A DNA stretch of 64,000 bases from CAWDBV01 sp963800705 (GCA_963800705.1 CAWDBV010000005.1:682001-746000); one strand, 5' to 3'; shown: positions 16,830 through 26,312, numbered from the stretch's first letter. Translations and numbers: made by a program. The notes: generated from the letters alone by a model not told the origin.

Positions 16830-18495
16830 CCAGAGCGGCCGGGTCGAGGCCCTCGCGAGCGGCGACGTCAGCCCACGCGGCGGCCTCGGCCTTGATCCGC
16901 TTCTTGTCCCAGCCGAGCTCCGAACCGAGCAGCTTGGCGACGTTCTTCGCCACCTTGCCGTCGCGCAGGGCCGGCGCCGCGAGCAGCCCGAGCCGGGTGC
17001 GGCGCAGCAGCAGGTCGGCGACCGTGCGCGCCTGCTCGGCCCGAGCGGCGAGCACGACCTCGGCGAGCATGTCGGGCTGGCCGGCGACGATCGGCTCGGC
17101 GAGCTTCGGATCCGCCTCTGCGATCTCGATCACGTGCCGCGCGGCGTGCCCGTATCGGAACGCGAGCTGCTCGCGGGCGCCTTCGGGGAGCTCGAGCTCG
17201 GTCGTCAGGTCCTTGTCGGTGGCGGCCATCCCGAGCGGGATGTCGTCGGTGCGCGACTCTCCCTCGCGGCCCTCGCGCTCGACCAGCCTGTCGACGACCT
17301 GCTCGGCCATCCGCCGCCAGGTCGTCAGCTTGCCGCCGGTGATCGTCAGCATCCCCGATGAGGTCTCATAGAGCTCGGCCTTGCGCGAGATGTCGACCGA
17401 CTTCTTCGGGTCGCCGGATGAGATCAGCGGACGCACTCCGGCATAGGCGCCGACGATCCGCTCGCGCCCGATCTCGAGCGCGAAGAACTCGTTGACGGCA
17501 TCGAGCAGGTAGTCGATGTCGTCGCCGCTCGGCGGAACGGCATCGATCTCTCCCTCGTAGTCCTCGTCGGTGGTCCCGATCAGCGTCCGCCCGTACCAGG
17601 GCAGCGCGAAGATCCTGCGGCTCTCGCCGGCGGGGACGATGCAGGCGGCGGTCCCGATCTCGAGGTCCTCGGTCGAGACGAGGACATGCGTCCCGCGGCT
17701 CGGCTTGATCCTCGGGGCCTCTTCGGCAGTGAGGATCTCCTCGGTGCGGATCCGGTCCGCCCAGACCCCGGTCGCGTTGATGACATTCTCGGCCTTGATC
17801 TCGAAGCTCTCACCGGACTCGGCTTCGGTGACCTCGACGCCGCTGGCGCGGTCGTTCTCGTCGATGACCTCGGTGACGTCGGCGCCGTTCAGGAGGACGG
17901 CCCCGAAGCGCTCCGCCTCACCGAGAATCGTGAGCGTCAGCCGGACGTCGTCGGTCTGGCAGTCGTAGAAGAGGTAGGCCTCGGCGGGGTCGCGGGGCGC
18001 GAGCGCCGGGATCAGCTCGGAGGCCTCGCTTCCCTCGATCGTGCGATGGCGATCGGGCGACCAGTAATCGGCCTCGTCGCTGTGCTCGGAGCGCTGGCTG
18101 CGGCCGCGCCCGACGCGCGAGGTCGCCATCACGTCGTAGAGGTTGAGCCCGGCGCCGAGCATGCGGCTCTTTTTCTCCTCGCCGAGCGCCGGGACCAGGA
18201 ACGGCGTCGGGTAGACGAGGTGGGGCGCGAGCTGCACCATCAGCGCCCGCTCGAGCAGCGCCTCGCGGACGAGGCCGAGATCGAAGTTCTCCAGGTATCG
18301 AAGGCCCCCATGGATCATCTTCGAGGAACGGCTCGAAGTGCCCTGCGCGTAGTCGTCACGCTCGACGAGCGCCACCGAATAGCCGCGCGAGGCGGCATCG
18401 AGGGCCACCCCGGCGCCGGTGATCCCGCCGCCGATCACGACGACGTCGTAGTGCTCGCCCGCCAGTGCCTCGATCGCCTCGGCGCGGGTGATCAT
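16819..18495 (-). CDS. glpD: Aerobic glycerol-3-phosphate dehydrogenase
   Basis: FAD enzyme oxidising glycerol-3-phosphate to dihydroxyacetone phosphate and feeding electrons to quinone. The 558-residue protein has the dinucleotide motif GGGITGAG at ~22-29, then the family signatures SRSSKMIHGGLRYLE, AYLFYDCQTDDVRL, NATGVWAD, KPSRGTHVLV and FALPWYGRTLIGTTDEDYEG, and the C-terminal four-helix domain (LRRRTRLGLL). The ATG at 18495 overlaps the nitroreductase stop (ATGA), so the two are co-expressed. No glpF or glpK is visible nearby. Confidence 0.95.
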   Translation of the reverse strand: MITRAEAIEALAGEHYDVVVIGGGITGAGVALDAASRGYSVALVERDDYAQGTSSRSSKMIHGGLRYLENFDLGLVREALLERALMVQLAPHLVYPTPFLVPALGEEKKSRMLGAGLNLYDVMATSRVGRGRSQRSEHSDEADYWSPDRHRTIEGSEASELIPALAPRDPAEAYLFYDCQTDDVRLTLTILGEAERFGAVLLNGADVTEVIDENDRASGVEVTEAESGESFEIKAENVINATGVWADRIRTEEILTAEEAPRIKPSRGTHVLVSTEDLEIGTAACIVPAGESRRIFALPWYGRTLIGTTDEDYEGEIDAVPPSGDDIDYLLDAVNEFFALEIGRERIVGAYAGVRPLISSGDPKKSVDISRKAELYETSSGMLTITGGKLTTWRRMAEQVVDRLVEREGREGESRTDDIPLGMAATDKDLTTELELPEGAREQLAFRYGHAARHVIEIAEADPKLAEPIVAGQPDMLAEVVLAARAEQARTVADLLLRRTRLGLLAAPALRDGKVAKNVAKLLGSELGWDKKRIKAEAAAWADVAAREGLDPAALVTS

Positions 18496-19001
18496 GCGAG
18501 GAACTCCACGGCTTCGGAGGTGGGTGGTTTCTCCGGCGGGTTCTTCTCCTGCACCGGCCGGCCGAGGTGGAGCAAGCCGACGAACCGCTCGCCGTCGGGG
18601 AGCCCGACCGCGGCCCGGCCCTCCGCGGTGCGCAGAACATCGGGGGTGCGCCAGTAGCCGGCGAGCCCGCGGGCGTGGGCGGCGAGCAGGACGATGTAGG
18701 AGGCGACCGCGGTCGCGTGCAGGTCCTCCTCGTCGGTAACCGGGTCGCCGCTCAGCGCCGCCGAAGCGACGATCAACGTCGGCGCGCGGTCGAGCTTCGC
18801 CGCCGCCTCCGGGCCCGCCGCCTGCTTCAGCTTCGCGAGCGACTCGGGCCCGATCACCCGGAAGCGCCACGGCGCGGTCAGGTTGTGGTTCGGCGCCCAG
18901 CGGGCGAGCTCGAACAGCTCCTCGAGCGTCCCGCGCTCGACCCACTCGGGCGCGAACGCCTTGTGGGTGCGCCGGCTGCGGATCGCCTCTTCGACTTCCA
19001 T
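18492..19001 (-). CDS. Nitroreductase-family FMN oxidoreductase
   Basis: 169-residue nitroreductase-like protein. The N-terminal RSRRTHKAFAPEWVERGTLEELFELARWAPNH segment carries the FMN-phosphate arginine cluster. LAAHARGLAGYWRTPDV and PDGERFVGLLHLGRPVQEKNPPEKP are characteristic late blocks. It lies first in a two-gene unit with glpD. The physiological substrate is unknown. Confidence 0.88.
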   Translation of the reverse strand: MEVEEAIRSRRTHKAFAPEWVERGTLEELFELARWAPNHNLTAPWRFRVIGPESLAKLKQAAGPEAAAKLDRAPTLIVASAALSGDPVTDEEDLHATAVASYIVLLAAHARGLAGYWRTPDVLRTAEGRAAVGLPDGERFVGLLHLGRPVQEKNPPEKPPTSEAVEFLA

Positions 19002-19053
19002 GCCCCCACCGTAAGCGAATCATTCGGCCGGAGCCTGTGTTTCACTGCACGAG

Positions 19054-19779
19054 ATGCGGAAACGCCGCTTCACAATCGCAGCGCTCCTGATCGCAGTCGC
19101 GGTGCCCGCGGCAGCCGCCGACGCCAAAAAGCGCAAGTTCAGGGGCATCGCGATCACCAGCGTCAGCAAGCGCGGCGGCTCCTCGGTCCGTCCGCCGACC
19201 ACCTTCACCGCCAGGGTCGGCCTGTCGAACCCGAACCGGAGGCGGGCCCGACCGCAGCCGATCTCGATAACGCTCGGCAGCTTTGCGACCACGAACGGCA
19301 TCACTCCGTTCATGCGCCGCCGCAGCAGGACGACCGTCTCCTACGCGGTCAACCTGCCGACCGGGATCCCGTCCGGCAACTACACGCTTCAGGCCTGCAA
19401 TGAGGGCAGGGTGTTCCCGGGGGCGAGCCCCTGCGGCCAGCGCTCCAGGTTCGTGAACGTGCTCGCGCCCCGCGTCACGCTCTCGATCAGCCCGACGAGC
19501 CATGCGTTCGGGAACGTGACCGTCGGGACCGCCTCGCCGCAGCAGACGTTCACTGTCACCAACACCAGCCTCACCCAGAGCGGGGTGCCAACCGTGAGCT
19601 TGACCGGAGTCGGGTATCAGCTCGGCTCGAACGGCTGCACGGTCGCGATCTCGCCCGGAAACACCTGCGCCCTCACCGCCTTCTTCAACCCCACCACCAC
19701 GGGCAATTCGAGCGGCAGCGTCCGGGTGACTGCGAGCGGTGACACCGCGACCGCGACGCTGACCGGCAACGGCGTCTAG
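19054..19779 (+). CDS. Secreted choice-of-anchor D (ASPM/SPD-2/Hydin-like) protein
   Basis: 241-residue exported protein with a signal peptide (residues ~1-24). It has an N-terminal beta-rich domain of unknown type, including SGNYTLQACNEG..., and a C-terminal Ig-like domain with SPTSHAFGNVTVGTASPQQTFTVTNT and GNTCALTAFFNPTTTGNSSGSVRVTA, the pattern of choice-of-anchor D repeats. Unlike many exported proteins here it lacks the Lys/Arg-Cys tail and stops right after the Ig-like domain. It is convergent with the last gene of the cobalamin-type operon, 21 bp away. Confidence 0.7.
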   Translation: MRKRRFTIAALLIAVAVPAAAADAKKRKFRGIAITSVSKRGGSSVRPPTTFTARVGLSNPNRRRARPQPISITLGSFATTNGITPFMRRRSRTTVSYAVNLPTGIPSGNYTLQACNEGRVFPGASPCGQRSRFVNVLAPRVTLSISPTSHAFGNVTVGTASPQQTFTVTNTSLTQSGVPTVSLTGVGYQLGSNGCTVAISPGNTCALTAFFNPTTTGNSSGSVRVTASGDTATATLTGNGV

Positions 19780-19800
19780 ACCAGGCTCAGCGAAACCGGC

Positions 19801-20100
19801 TCAGGGGAAATCGCCCCGCCGCACGAGCCTCGCGACCCATGCCGCGAAGGCAAGCATCACGCCGATCGCCGCGAACAGCTTCCACAAGTCGCCGTCACCG
19901 TCGTCCTTCGCGGGCGCCGGGGCGATGTTCGTCGGGCCGGTCGGCCCACTGGGCCCGGTCGGGACTGGCGTGCTCCCGGTCGGGACGGCGGCGGGCGCCG
20001 GTTTCTTCTTCTTCGGAGCGGTGTCCGGCGGGGTCGGGGGCGCAGCCGGCGCAGCCGGAGCGGCCTGGGTGGATGCGCTCGGGGCCGGCTCAGTGGACAC
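19801..20100 (-). CDS. Small Pro/Ala-rich protein with C-terminal membrane helix
   Basis: 99-residue protein at the end of the ECF operon. A GTG at 20100 overlaps the S-component gene by 11 bp. Residues 1-~65 are low-complexity Pro/Ala/Thr with KKKK and repeated PTGPxGPTG units. After an acidic DDGDGD stretch comes one hydrophobic helix (LWKLFAAIGVMLAFAAWVARLV) and the end RRGDFP. It looks like a membrane-anchored spacer or stalk. I recognise no family. Its fixed place in the operon suggests a structural accessory to the transporter or receptor. Confidence 0.6.
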   Translation of the reverse strand: MSTEPAPSASTQAAPAAPAAPPTPPDTAPKKKKPAPAAVPTGSTPVPTGPSGPTGPTNIAPAPAKDDGDGDLWKLFAAIGVMLAFAAWVARLVRRGDFP

Positions 20101-21658
20101 TCTTCTTCTTCTTCGCCACGGGATCGACCGGGAAAGGCTGCTCTGCGACCGCGGCGAGCGCCTGCGCGGTGACCCAGACCGGGGTCTGGTCGCTCGACTC
20201 CGAGTAGCGGTAGTGGCCGTCGGGCGCCTGGCGGGCGGCGAGATAGGCGAGCGGGTCGCCGTTCTGCATCGCGTTCGGGTCGGTGCCGGCAGCGACCAGG
20301 CCCTGGACCGCCCAAGCCGTCGACTGCGCGTTGACCGCTCCGTGCGAGAGCGGGAAGCCGCCGCCGGGGCGCTGGTTGCCGCGCAGGAAGCCGACGCCGC
20401 GGCTGAGCGCGTCGCCATGGCCGCCGGCGGCCGCGAGCGCCTGCAGCGCGGCGCCGGTCGAGTCGGCATCGCTGGCGGTGCGCTGCGCGAAGCCCCAGCC
20501 GCCGTCGGGGTTCTGGCTGCCGGCGAGCCAGGCCGCCGAAGCCTCGTTGCCGGGCGCGCCGGCGGCGTCGAGGGCGAGGATCCCGAACGCGGTCAGGTTC
20601 ACCTGTCCCGAGAAAGAGCCGTCGCCGCCGCGCTGGCTCAGAAGCCGCGCAGCCATCGGGCGACCTCCGAAGCGCTTCGTCGGCAGGCCCGCGCCGCGCA
20701 GGACGAGGATCGTGCGCTCGAGGTCGGCGGTGGTGCGGATCGCCTTCGCCTTGCGGCGCAGGTAGTCGATCGGGCTCGGCTTGCCCGCGGCACCCGAGTC
20801 GAGCGGGTTGAGGCCGGCGGCCTCCATCCCGAGCGCGACCCAGCTCGTCATCCCCGGGTTCGAGGTCTCGCCCTTGTCGGTGCCGAAGCCGCCGTCCTCG
20901 TTCTGTGCCGCGCGCAGCCAGGCGAGCGCGCCGCGCTTCCCCGATGCCTTCCCTGACGGCTTCGCCGATGCCTGCTCGGCCTGCGCGGACACCATTCCGC
21001 CGATCAGCAGCGCCAGCGCCACCAGCGGGAGCGCCGGCTGGGCCCGCCAGCGGAACTCGAACCGCTCCCGGAAACGAATCAGCATCCGGATCATCGCCGG
21101 ACCGGCGACGAGCGCGATCACGAAGTTGCCCGCCGCGTGGGCAATGTTGAACGGCACCCCGCGCGAGGAGAGGGCGAGGAAGCGGTCGAGCGACTGCTCG
21201 CCGCCGTAGGTGACCATGAGCGAGAAGTCGAGCAGCGCGCCGTAGGCGAAGCCGGCGAGCGCGCAGGCGAGCGCGAGCGGCAGCCGCCCCATGTCGAGCA
21301 GGCGTCGCCCGGTTACCGCGGCGAGCCAGGCGCCGAACAGCCCGCACAGACCCCAGCCCGCCATCTGCCACGGCGTCCAAGGCCCCTGGCCCAGCCAGAA
21401 ATTCGAGACCAGGCCGGCCAAGGCCCCGACCGCGAATCCCGGGGCCGGGCCGATCGCGTAGCCGGTGAAGATGACGATGTCGGTCGTCGCGACGACGTTC
21501 GGGATCACCGGGAACGCGACCCGCCCCGCGACCGCGAGCGCGGCGAGCGCCGCGACCAGGGCGACGATCTGCGAGGGCGGCTTCGAGCGCTCGTACCAGG
21601 CGAAGCCGCCGATCAGCACGACCGCGAGCACGGCGAAGGAAGCCGCTTGCCAGCTCAA
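20090..21658 (-). CDS. ECF transporter S-component fused to prenyltransferase-type alpha toroid
   Basis: 522-residue fusion. Residues ~1-195 are an ECF S-component with about six membrane segments (PNVVATTDIVIFTGYAIGPAPGFAVGALAG and SNFWLGQGPWTPWQ are typical). A further helix at ~209-224 leads through a Ser/Lys linker into an alpha-alpha toroid (245-510) made of repeats such as AWLRAAQNEDGGFG, AWLAGSQNPDGGWGF, GFLRGNQRPGGGF and AYLAARQAPDGHY. The squalene-cyclase catalytic DXDD is replaced by SDADST (396-401), so substrate binding rather than cyclisation is likely. Animal intrinsic factor and transcobalamin have the same toroid. It starts at a TTG overlapping the ATPase stop. The upstream riboswitch points to a corrinoid substrate. 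Confidence 0.85.
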   Translation of the reverse strand: MSWQAASFAVLAVVLIGGFAWYERSKPPSQIVALVAALAALAVAGRVAFPVIPNVVATTDIVIFTGYAIGPAPGFAVGALAGLVSNFWLGQGPWTPWQMAGWGLCGLFGAWLAAVTGRRLLDMGRLPLALACALAGFAYGALLDFSLMVTYGGEQSLDRFLALSSRGVPFNIAHAAGNFVIALVAGPAMIRMLIRFRERFEFRWRAQPALPLVALALLIGGMVSAQAEQASAKPSGKASGKRGALAWLRAAQNEDGGFGTDKGETSNPGMTSWVALGMEAAGLNPLDSGAAGKPSPIDYLRRKAKAIRTTADLERTILVLRGAGLPTKRFGGRPMAARLLSQRGGDGSFSGQVNLTAFGILALDAAGAPGNEASAAWLAGSQNPDGGWGFAQRTASDADSTGAALQALAAAGGHGDALSRGVGFLRGNQRPGGGFPLSHGAVNAQSTAWAVQGLVAAGTDPNAMQNGDPLAYLAARQAPDGHYRYSESSDQTPVWVTAQALAAVAEQPFPVDPVAKKKKSVH

Positions 21659-22358
21659 GCCTTCACCCGCCCGCGGAGATAGGACGCCCCCTGTTCGGGG
21701 GTGATGATGCCGGGCTCAGCGAGCACGCGGGCGACCTCGGTCGCGAAGTACCAGCCCCCGCTCAGCAGCTCGCCCGCGCCGCCGTCGGCGATCTGCTCGC
21801 CGTCGCCGAGCATGACAACGCGGTCGGCGAACGCGGCCGCGAACTCGACGTCGTGGGTCGCTATCGCGACCGCGGCGCCGCCGGCCGCGAGATCGCGCGT
21901 CATGCGGGCGAGGTCCTGCTTTCGGCCGCGGTCCATGCCGCGCGTCGGTTCGTCAAAGAGGACGACCGCAGAGTCGTCGCGGCCCGCCATCACGATCGCG
22001 AGCGCGAGCCGCTGGCGCTCGCCGCCGGAGAGGTCGCGCGGGTCGACGTCCCCCACGCCCTCGAGCCCCACCGCCGCCAGCGCCGCCGCTCCTTCCTCAC
22101 CGGGCAGCTCATCGGAGATCCGCTCGCGGACGAACAGGTCGCCGGGGTTCTGGGGCAGGAGCGCCACCTCGCCCCCGGCGTCAACCGAACCCCGCGCCGG
22201 TTCCAAAAGCCCCGCCATCGTCCGCAGCAGCGTCGTCTTGCCGGCCCCGTTGCGTCCCATCAGCGCCGCGGTCTCACCGCCGCGCAGCTCGAGGTCGATC
22301 CCGCGCAGCACCTCGGCCCCGTCGAGCTCGACCCAGAGATCGCGCACCGCGAGCGCGC

Positions 22359-22362
<4 letters not shown>
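21655..22362 (-). CDS. ECF transporter ATP-binding protein (second)
   Basis: 235-residue ATPase of an energy-coupling-factor importer: Walker A GRNGAGKT (36-43), Q-loop LLPQNPGDLF, signature LSGGERQR (111-118), Walker B VVLFDEPTRGMD (~133-144) and switch histidine in ATHDVEF. It pairs with the ATPase encoded just upstream to form the asymmetric A/A' dimer of ECF modules. The GTG start at 22362 overlaps the preceding stop (GTGA) and its stop overlaps the S-component start. Confidence 0.93.
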
Positions 22363-23169
<807 letters not shown>

Positions 23170-23177
<8 letters not shown>

Positions 23178-24051
23178 GGCGCACCGCGAACGGGAACAGG
23201 CCGGCCAGGGGCAGCGCCGCCGCCACGAACAGGGTCAGGGCGCCGGTATCGATCGAGATCTCGGGGTAGGCGTCGAAGTCCCCTGCGCCGGCGATCCGGG
23301 CGCCGATCCCACCGAGCGTGACCGCCGCCGCGACGGCATACAGCAGCCGGTCGTGGCGGGATCGCCGCATCGGCGCCGGCCCGGCGCCCCTGGACGACGC
23401 CGGAAGCGAGTAGCCGCGCAGCTCGAGCGTCGCGGCGACGTCGACGGCGCGGTCGAGCGATCCGGCCAGCGTCCGCCGTGCCATCGCCCCGCGGCCGACC
23501 GGCGCCGCGGCGGGCCCGCGCAGCTTCGCCGCCTCCCGCAGTCGCGCCAGGTCGGCGGCCGCGACCGGGACGAGGCGCCCGACCAGGGTCGCGGTGAGCG
23601 CCGAGCGCCGCGCCAGCGGGCGCAGCAGCCGAAGCACCTCGTCTGGGTTGACGCAGGCCGAGTAGACCGCGAACAGCAGCAGAGTGGTCAGCACCCGGAG
23701 CCCGATCGTGCCGCCGGCGACCAGCGACTCGAGCGTCACGTTCACCTGTCCGAGCAGCGGCCAGTCGCCGCCTCGCACCAGCACCGTCAACCCGCGGTCG
23801 GTGACGATCCCGTTCACGACCGTCATCAGCAGCGTGACCGCGATGCCCCAGCGCAGCGTCGAGGTGATCGCGCGCCTCGCCCCCGCGGCGATCCCGATCG
23901 CGCACGCCGCCACCCCGCACGCGGCGACGACGATCGGGCTCGGAAACACAAATGAGACCACGGCGAATGAAGCAAGGAAGGCGATCGCGGCCGGGGCGCT
24001 CGCCGCGTGCAGCGGGTCGCGCCCCGGGCGGTAGGCGAGTGCGGACCTCAT
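23170..24051 (-). CDS. ECF transporter T-component (CbiQ/EcfT family)
   Basis: 293-residue transmembrane coupling protein. It opens with RPGRDPLHAASAPAAI, resembling the SPLH...P entry of EcfT proteins, has about five hydrophobic helices, and carries the coupling-helix signature TLELRGYSLP near residue 222 that contacts the ATPases. The ATG at 24051 overlaps the lipoprotein stop (ATGA). It joins the S-component to the two ATPases encoded next. Confidence 0.9.
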
Positions 24052-25022
24052 TCCTGGCCACCCTGATCCCCGCCCCCCTCGCCAACCGGGAGGGCGATCG
24101 GCTCGCGCCCGGGGGCGCTCGCCACCGCGTAGCGGTCGAGGAGCACGTCCTCGTCGAGCAGCCCCGCCGCGGCGTCGACTCCGGCGGCGTCGGTCCCGGT
24201 CACGACCCAGGTCGGCGGCGTCTCCTCGAAGCGGACCGCCGCAACCAGCCCCGTGCCCTTGCCGAGGCGCTCGGCGGGACGGCCGCGGACGTCGAGCCCG
24301 AGCAGGCTCGTTCCCCCGCCGGAACCCGCGAAGCGCGCGAAGACGCCGCTGCGCTCGGGGCCCTCGTCGATCTGTGCCGCAGCGCGATCTGCGCCGACCC
24401 GCGCCCAGGTCCCGACCAGCACCCGTAGCGTCGGCCCGGCCTCGGCGTCGTGGCCGGGGGCCTGCTCGGCCTCGAAGATCCCGGCCTCGACGCCGGCGTC
24501 GGCGAACGCGCGCCGGACCCGCTCGCAGACCGGCAGCTCGATCAGGCAGTCGATCCGGGTCATGTAGTCGCGGTTGTCCTCGAAGCCTTCGGCGAACGGT
24601 GCCGGCCACGAGCCGACGACGGCCGGGGCCCGCATCGCATCGGTCCAGTCGCGAAAGTCCCACCAGACCCGGTCGCCGTCGCGTACGGGCACGTCGGCCG
24701 AGCCGACGGGTGACTCGACCCCGTTGACATAAAAGAACCAGTCCTGCCGCCTTCCCCCCGCGCTGCCGCCCTCGATGCCGTCGATCGACTGCACGAAGCG
24801 GCCCGCGTAGCGGGTCGTGATCTCGGCCTCTCGCTCGAGCATCCGCAGCGCGTTCTCTGAGTCGGAAATCCCGTCAACGGTCCCCTCGGCGACGAGCTCG
24901 GCGCCGTAGTCGCGGGTCACCCGCAGCTCGGCGGATCCCTGCTCGTCCCCGGGACCGACCCCGCAGCCCGCGACCGCCGCGCAGATCAGCGCGATGGCCG
25001 CAGGACTGCGGCGGGCGCTCAC
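24048..25022 (-). CDS. DUF4430 (transcobalamin-like) lipoprotein
   Basis: 324-residue lipoprotein: signal with lipobox AVAGC (Cys20), then a DUF4430/transcobalamin-like C-terminal-type domain at ~33-126 with the hallmark order ENALRMLE, GRFVQSIDGIEGG, DWFFYVNGVESPVGSADVPVRDGDRVWWDF. This fold is the beta-domain of animal intrinsic factor and transcobalamin that closes over the corrinoid. A second, unrecognised domain (~130-315) follows. GTG at 25022 overlaps the preceding stop. Membrane attachment next to an S-component that carries the toroid suggests the two halves co-operate at the cell surface; this is inference. Confidence 0.85.
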   Translation of the reverse strand: MSARRSPAAIALICAAVAGCGVGPGDEQGSAELRVTRDYGAELVAEGTVDGISDSENALRMLEREAEITTRYAGRFVQSIDGIEGGSAGGRRQDWFFYVNGVESPVGSADVPVRDGDRVWWDFRDWTDAMRAPAVVGSWPAPFAEGFEDNRDYMTRIDCLIELPVCERVRRAFADAGVEAGIFEAEQAPGHDAEAGPTLRVLVGTWARVGADRAAAQIDEGPERSGVFARFAGSGGGTSLLGLDVRGRPAERLGKGTGLVAAVRFEETPPTWVVTGTDAAGVDAAAGLLDEDVLLDRYAVASAPGREPIALPVGEGGGDQGGQE

Positions 25023-26098
25023 GCCTGCGCGGCCCTCCGCACCTTGCGGCGGCACTTGCGGCGCTGCTTCTTGGACTTGCGCTTCTTGTCCTGGCACGCG
25101 AGCCTCGGCCGCAGGATCTCCTCGCAGCTCACGCGGTCGACCTTGTCCTGGCGATCGACGCGGGCGATGTCCTCGCCACCGCCGCAATCGACCTCGTCGA
25201 TGAATCCGCCGCGGACGCGGACGGTGTCATCGCCGGCGCGTGCCTTGACCCTGTCCGGGCCCGCGGTCCCCCCGATTGCGTCCTCGTTCTCGGAGCCGAA
25301 CATCGTCCGGCCGTGGCCTTCGGGACAGAGGCTCTGATCCGCGTTGACGCAGATCTCGCGCCCCGGCGAGGGAATTGTCCCGGGCTTGGTCGCCGAGACG
25401 TTCGTGTTCTGGGTCACGGTCATCGTCGTGATCCCTCGCGCATCGGTCGGTGCCGAGGCACCTGGGACGTTTGCGCCCACCGACGCCGTGGCTACGCCCG
25501 AGTCCGAGAACTGGTTGACGTGGATATTCACCGTCTCGCCGGGCAGCGCCCGCGCGGGCGCCTCAATCACCAGCTCGGGCACCGTCGGTTGGCAGGCGAA
25601 AGGCGGAACCTGCTCGCACACCGGCGCCGGAACCAGCGCCCAGAGGACGTCGCTGCCGGCACCGGCCTGGTCGCCGCCGACCTGTAGCGCCTTGTGGTCG
25701 ACGCGCACCTGCCAGAACGAATCCGAGCCACTTGGCTGGAGGCCGCCGAACCCGCAGACGCCGAGCCCGAACGAGAACTCGTCGGTGATCAGGACCGGAT
25801 CGAGCGCCGGAACGCTCGCCGCGGCATCAACCGCGATCCCGAGCGCGGTTGTGCCGGGCACCGGCGCTCTGCGGCCGCTGCCGCCCTTGCCGCTGATGAA
25901 GCACTTCGCATTCGGCGAGGTCGGGACCTGGATCGTGCTCGCATTCGCGAACTGGCGCACGTCGGCGAGCTGACCGTCCATGGTCGCGATGCGCAGGTCG
26001 GTGCCCGATGCCGCCTTCGCGGCGGCGGGAACCAGGATGAAGACGGCCAGGGCGCAGAGCAGAGCGCGGCCGGTTGAGGTGAATCGGGGGATTGGCAT
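25019..26098 (-). CDS. Secreted DUF4430-like protein with RTX-like repeats and basic Cys tail
   Basis: First gene after the riboswitch, 359 residues. The signal peptide (1-30) is followed by a DUF4430-like region (~57-156: FGLGVCGFGGLQ, SDSFWQVRVDHKALQVGG, GAGSDVLWALVP). An Ig-like stretch follows (ELVIEAPARALPGETVNIHV), then degenerate haemolysin-type repeats (GTAGPDRVKARAGDDTVRVRGG), and finally a Lys/Arg tail bracketed by cysteines (CQDKKRKSKKQRRKCRRK). The ribosome-binding site GAGGAAAGGG lies in a hairpin just upstream of the ATG. It is probably an extracellular corrinoid-capture protein delivering to the lipoprotein and S-component. Confidence 0.75.
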   Translation of the reverse strand: MPIPRFTSTGRALLCALAVFILVPAAAKAASGTDLRIATMDGQLADVRQFANASTIQVPTSPNAKCFISGKGGSGRRAPVPGTTALGIAVDAAASVPALDPVLITDEFSFGLGVCGFGGLQPSGSDSFWQVRVDHKALQVGGDQAGAGSDVLWALVPAPVCEQVPPFACQPTVPELVIEAPARALPGETVNIHVNQFSDSGVATASVGANVPGASAPTDARGITTMTVTQNTNVSATKPGTIPSPGREICVNADQSLCPEGHGRTMFGSENEDAIGGTAGPDRVKARAGDDTVRVRGGFIDEVDCGGGEDIARVDRQDKVDRVSCEEILRPRLACQDKKRKSKKQRRKCRRKVRRAAQA

Positions 26099-26104
26099 AG
26101 GGCC

Positions 26105-26121
26105 ACCCTTTCCTCGAGGGT
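26105..26121 (-). promoter_or_regulatory. Shine-Dalgarno-sequestering hairpin (expression platform)
   Basis: On the minus strand ACCCT and AGGGT pair around a loop containing GAGGAA, overlapping the ribosome-binding site of the gene starting at 26098. This fits translational control by the adjacent riboswitch. Confidence 0.5.
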
Positions 26122-26130
26122 TTACATGGC

Positions 26131-26284
26131 TGGCCGGGGCAGGTCTCCTGGCTTCCGGGCTCGCTGAGCGCCCTTCCCGGAAGCCAGCTGCGGCTCCCAG
26201 TGGATTTGCGTCAGCGGATAATCGCCCGGTCACAGTGGCGGGACCGCGCCGGTTTCACACCGGACTTCCCTTGGCCACCGGCCT
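26131..26284 (-). promoter_or_regulatory. Cobalamin riboswitch
   Basis: On the minus strand the leader contains the conserved core elements in order: GGGAAGTCCGGTGTGAAACC, then GCGGTCCCGCCACTGTGA, a variable arm, and the B12 box AGCCAGGAGACCTGCC. GGCCGG (26283-26278) and CCGGCC (26136-26131) can close P1. In known cases adenosylcobalamin or methylcobalamin binding represses the downstream gene. Here the aptamer ends ~33 nt before the first ATG of the DUF4430/ECF operon and is followed by a ribosome-binding-site hairpin. Confidence 0.95.
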
Positions 26285-26312
26285 ATGTGGATGCGAGTCT
26301 AGTCGCCGGGCG

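Noticed and set aside
20090..21658. Annotating the fusion protein as a squalene/terpene cyclase.
   Set aside because: The cyclase DXDD motif is absent (SDADST), the N-terminus is an S-component, and all neighbours are ECF transporter or corrinoid-binding genes under a B12 riboswitch.
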